From assembly GCF_036711975.1 (NCBI RefSeq), contig NC_091972.1, positions 14,513,001 through 14,577,000 of the forward strand: DNA of 64,000 nt, read 5' to 3'. The notes below the pieces were generated by a model, which was not told where the DNA came from, ran no database searches, and was given only the letters and a program-made list of their open reading frames with translations. Position 1 is the first letter of the stretch, and each line of letters begins with the position of its first letter. Position numbers and translations under genes: made by a program. Below, one piece after another: positions 59,601-64,000 of the stretch. Source of the stretch: Onthophagus taurus (lineage: Eukaryota > Arthropoda > Insecta > Coleoptera > Scarabaeidae).

Positions 59601-59785
59601 ATGAGTAGTATAATGGTATGGGGTGTTTCAACTGAATCAGAGAAAATTTTCAAACTACAAAATAAGGCGATACGAATCCTATTGAAAATGTCCCAACGAG
59701 ACAGTTGCATAACGCGATTGTGTTTCATACTTGCTTGTGTTAAACACGTTCATAAGTATCGAGAAGAATTTTCCATAAACTCAGA
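59590..59785 (+). mobile_element. Short LINE C-terminal fragment
   Basis: Plus frame reads SSIMVWGVSTESEKIFKLQN followed by KAIRILLKM, the typical post-RT block in Jockey/CR1-like LINEs, in opposite orientation to the element on its left. It is cut by the GC-rich LINE starting near 59795. Confidence 0.6.
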
Positions 59786-59794
59786 CAAAAAATT

Positions 59795-61625
59795 TGGAGG
59801 GGATGAATATCGTATGGAGAGGGGGTGGGATTCCGGAGGGATGGAAAGTGGGGGTAATTTGCCCAGTATATAAAAAGGGTAATAAGGGAAGTGTAGAGAG
59901 CTACAGGGGAATTAACCTACTAGACTCGGCATACAAGGTATACACGAAGATACTGCTGGAAAGGTTGGAGGAGGAGATGGAGTTGGGGGGAATTTTGCCG
60001 GATGGGCAGGCAGGCTGTCGGAAGGGAAGGGGAGCAATCGACAACGTGTATGTGTTGAAGCATTTGGCAGATAGAGAGCTGGATAAGAAGGGAGGGAAAT
60101 TGTACGCCCTGTTTATAGATTTGAAGGCGGCTTTTGATAAGGTGGATAGGGGGAAGTTGTGGGAGAAGATGGGGAGGAGGGGGATAACGGAACACCTAAT
60201 TGCGAGAGTGAAGGAAATATACATGGAGACGATGGCTAGGATAAAAGTGGGAGATAAGCTGAGCGACGTGTGCTGGACGACGAAGGGACTGAGGCAGGGA
60301 TGTCCGCTGAGCCCAAGTCTGTTTGCACTGTATACGGCGGACCTGGAGGAAAGATTGGGGAAGGGGCAGATGGGAGGATTGGTGGTGGGAGGTAGAAAGG
60401 TGCATATGTTGGCATACGCGGATGACATCGTGGTCATGGCGAGAAAAGCGGTGGAGATGAAGGAGATGATAAAGACATTGGAAAGATATTTTAGGGGGAA
60501 GGGGCTGGAAGTGAATGTGGGGAAGACAAGGATGATGAAGTTTTGTAAGGGTGGGAGAAAAAGAACAGAAAACTGGAGATGGGAGGGAAAGGAGATCGAG
60601 GAGGTTAGGGAGTATACTTACTTGGGGTATGTGTTTAGGGAGGATAACAGGGAGGGGTCGCATGTGATAGCTATGGCAAAAAAGGCGAATAAGGTGATGG
60701 GACAAGTATGGGGTTGGGGGAAGAGAGTCTTTGGAAGGAATGTGGCAGCGAGAAAGATTATGTTTGAAGGTCTGGTTAGCAGTGTGATGATGTATGGGGC
60801 AGAGGTATGGGGATGGAGGGAGCAGGGACCGCTGGAGGACGTGCAGGCTAGATATTGCAGATGGGTGCTTGGGGTGGCGAGAGAAACACCGGGGTATATA
60901 GTGAGGGAAGAGGTAAAGGTGGATAAGGTCAGGGTGGAAGCGGGCAGGAGGGCAGTGAAATATGGAGAAAGAATAGAAAGGAGACCAAGCTGCGGGATCC
61001 TGGGGGAGTGTTGGAGGGAAATTAGAGAGGGAAAGGACACAGAGACAACTATTATAGACGAGCGGGCTACTCGGTAACGGAGATAAATAGTAGACAAAGG
61101 GTGGGTAGGGAGATGTGGAGGGAGTTGAGAGACAGGGACCGAGATGTGCAGAGACAGGAAAGAAGGACACAAATAAAAGAGGGAAGGTATAACGAAAGAT
61201 ACAGGGACATAATTACGGAGGGGCTGCCTAGATACTTGTTATTGGAAAGAGATGAGGAAGGGAAAAAGTTGGTGGCTAGGTTCCGTTGTGGAAACGAGGA
61301 GAGAGCCAACAAATACTGGATGGCCGATGAGGAGAGGTGGTGTAGGCTGTGCAGGGAGGAATGGGAAACGTTAGAACACATGCTGAATGGGTGCAGTGAG
61401 TTGAGGGAGGAGGAGATGGACCGAAGGCAGATCTTAGGAGAGGGGGGAGAGGGGAAACGATGGATGAGAATGGTGATGGGGGTGAGGAGACAAAGGGATG
61501 GGTGAGGGGATGGTTGGGCCGAGGAGCCGAGGGCGTGGAAATGGAGGAAGAGGGTAGAGAGTGAAAGTAATATTTGAATAATGTAAAGAATTGTAAACAA
61601 TTACTGTATACAATAAACTCTTAAT
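59795..61625 (+). mobile_element. GC-rich, nearly intact 5'-truncated LINE
   Basis: The open frame 59794-61077 spans the whole RT domain: GWKVGVICPVYKKGNKG, YRGINLLDSAYKVYTKI, ALFIDLKAAFDKVDRGKLW, TTKGLRQGCPLSPSLFALYT, MLAYADDIVVMA and KTRMMKF. One frameshift near 61035 separates it from the C-terminal part (to 61505), which has YYRRAGYSVTE and a CRLC...H...C zinc knuckle. The 3' end is CAATAAACTCTTAATAATAC. No endonuclease is present, so it is 5' truncated. The G-rich coding strand stands out sharply from the AT-rich flanks. The family resembles elements abundant in ant genomes. Confidence 0.85.
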
Positions 61626-61639
61626 AATACAACCGGTCT

Positions 61640-63120
61640 ATTCAATCTGGGGTTTTTCCACGCGTTTGGAAGGAGGTTAATATAATTCGGAGATCGTAGT
61701 GAGGTGTCGAATTATAGACCTATATCGTTACTACCTCCGTTCAGCAAAATACTTGAAAAGCTTATTTATGAAAGACTATTTTTCACAGTGAAACGTAGAT
61801 TAGACCGCACAGAGAGTAACTTGCTGAAATATACTCACTACATATTAAAGTCAATTGATGATTTTTATCAAGTTGATTCTATTTACACGGATTTCAGTAA
61901 GGCTTTCGACCGGGTAGATCATAAACTTTTGCTTACAAAACTTAGACAGTTCGATGTAGACGAATACTTGATTCGATGGTTTGCCTCCTATCTGCGTGGA
62001 AGAACTATGATGATCTCGATCGGTGGTTATTTCTCCAACATTATGATGGTTCCTTCCGCAGGGTAGCCACTTAGGTCCTCTCCTATTTAATATTTACATT
62101 AATGACGTCTTTGAGGTGATTCATACATCACAGTGTTTGATGTATGCCGACGACCTAAAATTATTTGCTAGAGTGTCCTCACCTCTGGATTACTGTAGGT
62201 TACAGCGCGATATTTCTGCGTTGCTCCATTACTGCAGCTCAAACTTTATTACGCTTAATCCTGGAAAATGTAATGTAATCTCATTTACAAGGAAGGCATA
62301 ACCATACCCAGAGTAACTTAGATTAGAGATTTGGGCGTCATATATGACGAAAAACTGATGTTTGAGGTCGCCAAGGCATGGCGCATGCTTGGATTCGTTA
62401 TGAGAACCACTCAAGACTTTGCGGATGTCAATGCTATAAAAACTCTATATTTTGCTTATGTTCATAGTATTCTGAATTTTTGTAGCTCCGTTTGGAATTC
62501 GCAATATCTAACATACATTTCGAGAATTGAAAGAATTCAAAAGAAATTCGTAAAGTACCTTTGTCATAAGTCCTTCAATCTTTTATCTCTTCGTCAGCGC
62601 CGTCTTTGTAGTGATGCCTTAACATACCACAAAATTATCAATGGCAGCTTCGATTCGCCAGCACTTGTTGAAACCATTAATATACGCGTTCCTCCCCGAT
62701 TGCTTTGATTAGATTATATATTTCACACTCCCATTCCTCGCACGAATGTCTTTCAGAATTTTCCTATACTGCGAATGGCACACACTTATGATCCTTTTCA
62801 TCGCAACACGGGGGTTGATGTCTTTAGTAGTTCACGTAGGGAATTTAAACGTTTGGTAATTGCATATTCTAAGCTTAAAGCTGATCAATTAATTTAAGTA
62901 ATTCGTTAATGAAGTCTGATTTGCGTTTTCTTTTTTTTTGCAATGTTTTGTTATTATTATTATAAAGTCAATCCTTTTATTTTTATTATCTCAATTAACT
63001 CGTTACGCTGTTAATATAATTTTGGTTTAACATTTTTTTTGGTGATTTGTTTTTGTATTATTTTGTGGCACAGAGTTTGCGGGTTCGTCCCGTTTCTGTG
63101 CCTATAGTGTTAATAATAAA
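61640..63120 (+). mobile_element. LINE copy, RT to 3' end
   Basis: Begins SGVFPRVWKEVNIIRRS, then SNYRPISLLPPFSKILEKLI, SIYTDFSKAFDRVDHKLLLT, a damaged QGSHLGPLLF block, CLMYADDLKLFARV and GKCNVISFTRK, ending with the C-terminal part at 62331-62708 (VPPRLL). The 3' UTR contains the hairpin at 63067-63102 and ends AATAATAAATAAATAAA near 63122. Frameshifts at about 61700, 62065 and 62320. Same family as 1870-2690. Confidence 0.85.
63067..63102 (+). other. LINE 3' UTR stem-loop
   Basis: Outer stem GGCACAG (63067-63073) with CTGTGCC (63096-63102); inner stem CGGG (63080-63083) with CCCG (63089-63092) closing a TTCGT loop. Spacing is identical to 2635-2670, with paired base changes in the stems. 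Confidence 0.65.
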
Positions 63121-63124
63121 TAAA

Positions 63125-63440
63125 TAAAATACATGGGATATATGAACCATTTATGAACTATCCTCATTACTTCTCCTTTAGTTGTAGGTTGAAGAAATAA
63201 TGAATGTCGCGTAGTGTAAGACATGTTTTGGAGCAAACTATATGGACAACTCGTCTGAGAAATCATTGCTGATGTATGCGCCCCAATGCTGGTAAAGAAG
63301 TCGTTCAACTCTTCTACTGTGATGTTACCAGACTCATTCATCTCCCCTGGTAATGTGAAATCTTTTACTTTTCTTAGGTATTCTTCCTTGTATCATTTGT
63401 ATATGTCTAATGATGGCTGATCTTTCTTAACCTAATTAAC
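63125..63440 (-). mobile_element. LINE fragment, segment before the RT domain
   Basis: Minus frame 63341-63102 reads ITVEELNDFFTSIGAHTSAM, then LFLQPTTKGEVMRIVHK, the linker just before RT block 1 in Jockey/CR1-like LINEs. About 300 bp remain. Confidence 0.65.
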
Positions 63441-63865
63441 TAATTATCTTCTAATGCTACTGATAAACATATATAAAGATGAGAAAACAGCAAACAAAAT
63501 TCTTTTTAGAAAATAGATTTAATTAATAAGCATTTTAATGTTGTTTTACAAATTGTCTTTTCCACAACAGCTTACGATTACATCTTTTTTTTTAATAATA
63601 ATTATACATTGTAATTCATAGGAAAATTTCTTAATTATAAAAACTTTATAGGTAAATAACATTTTGTTTTTCAAGGATACGCTTTGTAATACAAATCACT
63701 ATGTACAAAGGACGATTTTTAACCCTTTATCATATCTTTTTGTGGCAAATGTAAAAAAATAGGTTCGAATAACTTTAACCTAAGGTTAAAAATTGTAATT
63801 ATTAAAAATTAACACAAATGTAAATCTTTTACGATAAAGAGTTAATTTAACACAATCACACACAC
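63441..63865. other. AT-rich flank, probable 3' UTR of the terminal gene
   Basis: No open frame of note. Minus-strand AATAAA-like signals are plentiful, and the region directly follows the stop codon of the minus-strand gene entering at 64000. Confidence 0.35.
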
Positions 63866-64000
63866 TTATTCAACGTCATTTTTCTCTTCCTCTTTATCAG
63901 TGGTTGGTTTATTTGAGCAATTATCTTGTTCGGAAACGGTTTCTTCTTTTTGAGGGGAATCTATGTCTAATTTTAATGTGTGGTTATCGAAGAAAGTTTG
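63866..64000 (-). CDS. C-terminal end of an unidentified protein (partial)
   Basis: The minus frame enters at the window edge and is open for 44 codons to a TAA at 63868-63866. It begins QTFFDNHTLKLDIDSPQKEE and ends in a charged tail KEEEKNDVE. The acidic, lysine-rich, low-complexity end and its coding-like composition suggest a real last exon, but I do not recognise the family. The rest lies to the right of the window. Confidence 0.55.
   Translation of the reverse strand, partial: QTFFDNHTLKLDIDSPQKEETVSEQDNCSNKPTTDKEEEKNDVE

Noticed and set aside
60196-61170. 324-codon minus-strand open frame rich in P, S, H and L
   Set aside because: It is the antisense shadow of the GC-rich LINE reverse transcriptase. 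Low stop density follows from the G-rich coding strand, and no domain is visible.

Overview
The window looks like AT-rich nuclear DNA from an insect, most likely a beetle, although the sequence alone does not fix the order or species. The host genes have spliceosomal GT-AG introns and clear animal homologues. Between and inside them lies a dense graveyard of LINE, pogo/Tigger, Tc1/mariner, hAT, piggyBac and PIF/Harbinger copies. Exon coordinates for the host genes were set by hand from splice signals and from reading frame continuing across junctions.

Layout: 1-2760 holds broken LINE copies. 4483-14003 (+) is the 3' part of a dead ringer (retn/ARID3) gene, followed by a 3' UTR to about 15242. 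15310-19950 is a nest of LINE, hAT, pogo and foldback elements. 20278-21150 (+) is Ric, a Rit-type Ras GTPase. 22450-26350 is a pogo-like relic carrying a non-autonomous hAT with an intact 8-bp target duplication. 29218-36075 (-) is mitochondrial initiation factor 2, whose 4.6-kb third intron contains a LINE split by piggyBac and mariner-type insertions. It shares a 966-bp divergent promoter, tandemly duplicated, with p47/NSFL1C (37042-38285, +). 42319-56806 (-) is a ten-exon GON4L homologue, and a single-exon PPP1R42-like leucine-rich-repeat gene (43606-44583, +) sits antisense in its eighth intron. GON4L diverges across 273 bp from the U11/U12 snRNP 35K gene (57080-57806, +). 57950-63450 is a LINE pile-up that includes one GC-rich, nearly intact 5'-truncated copy. 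The last 135 bases encode the C-terminus of an unidentified minus-strand gene.

The host genes do unrelated jobs: transcription control (retn, GON4L), Ras signalling (Ric), mitochondrial translation (MTIF2), p97 adaptor function (p47), PP1 regulation (PPP1R42) and minor splicing (SNRNP35). Two divergent pairs, MTIF2/p47 and GON4L/SNRNP35, probably share promoters. I saw no CRISPR array, operon, rRNA or convincing tRNA. I did not find a clearly new biological system. The best second-look items are the duplicated bidirectional promoter, the covarying 3' hairpin shared by two LINE copies, the dispersed 363-bp repeat with a palindromic end, and the nested antisense gene.
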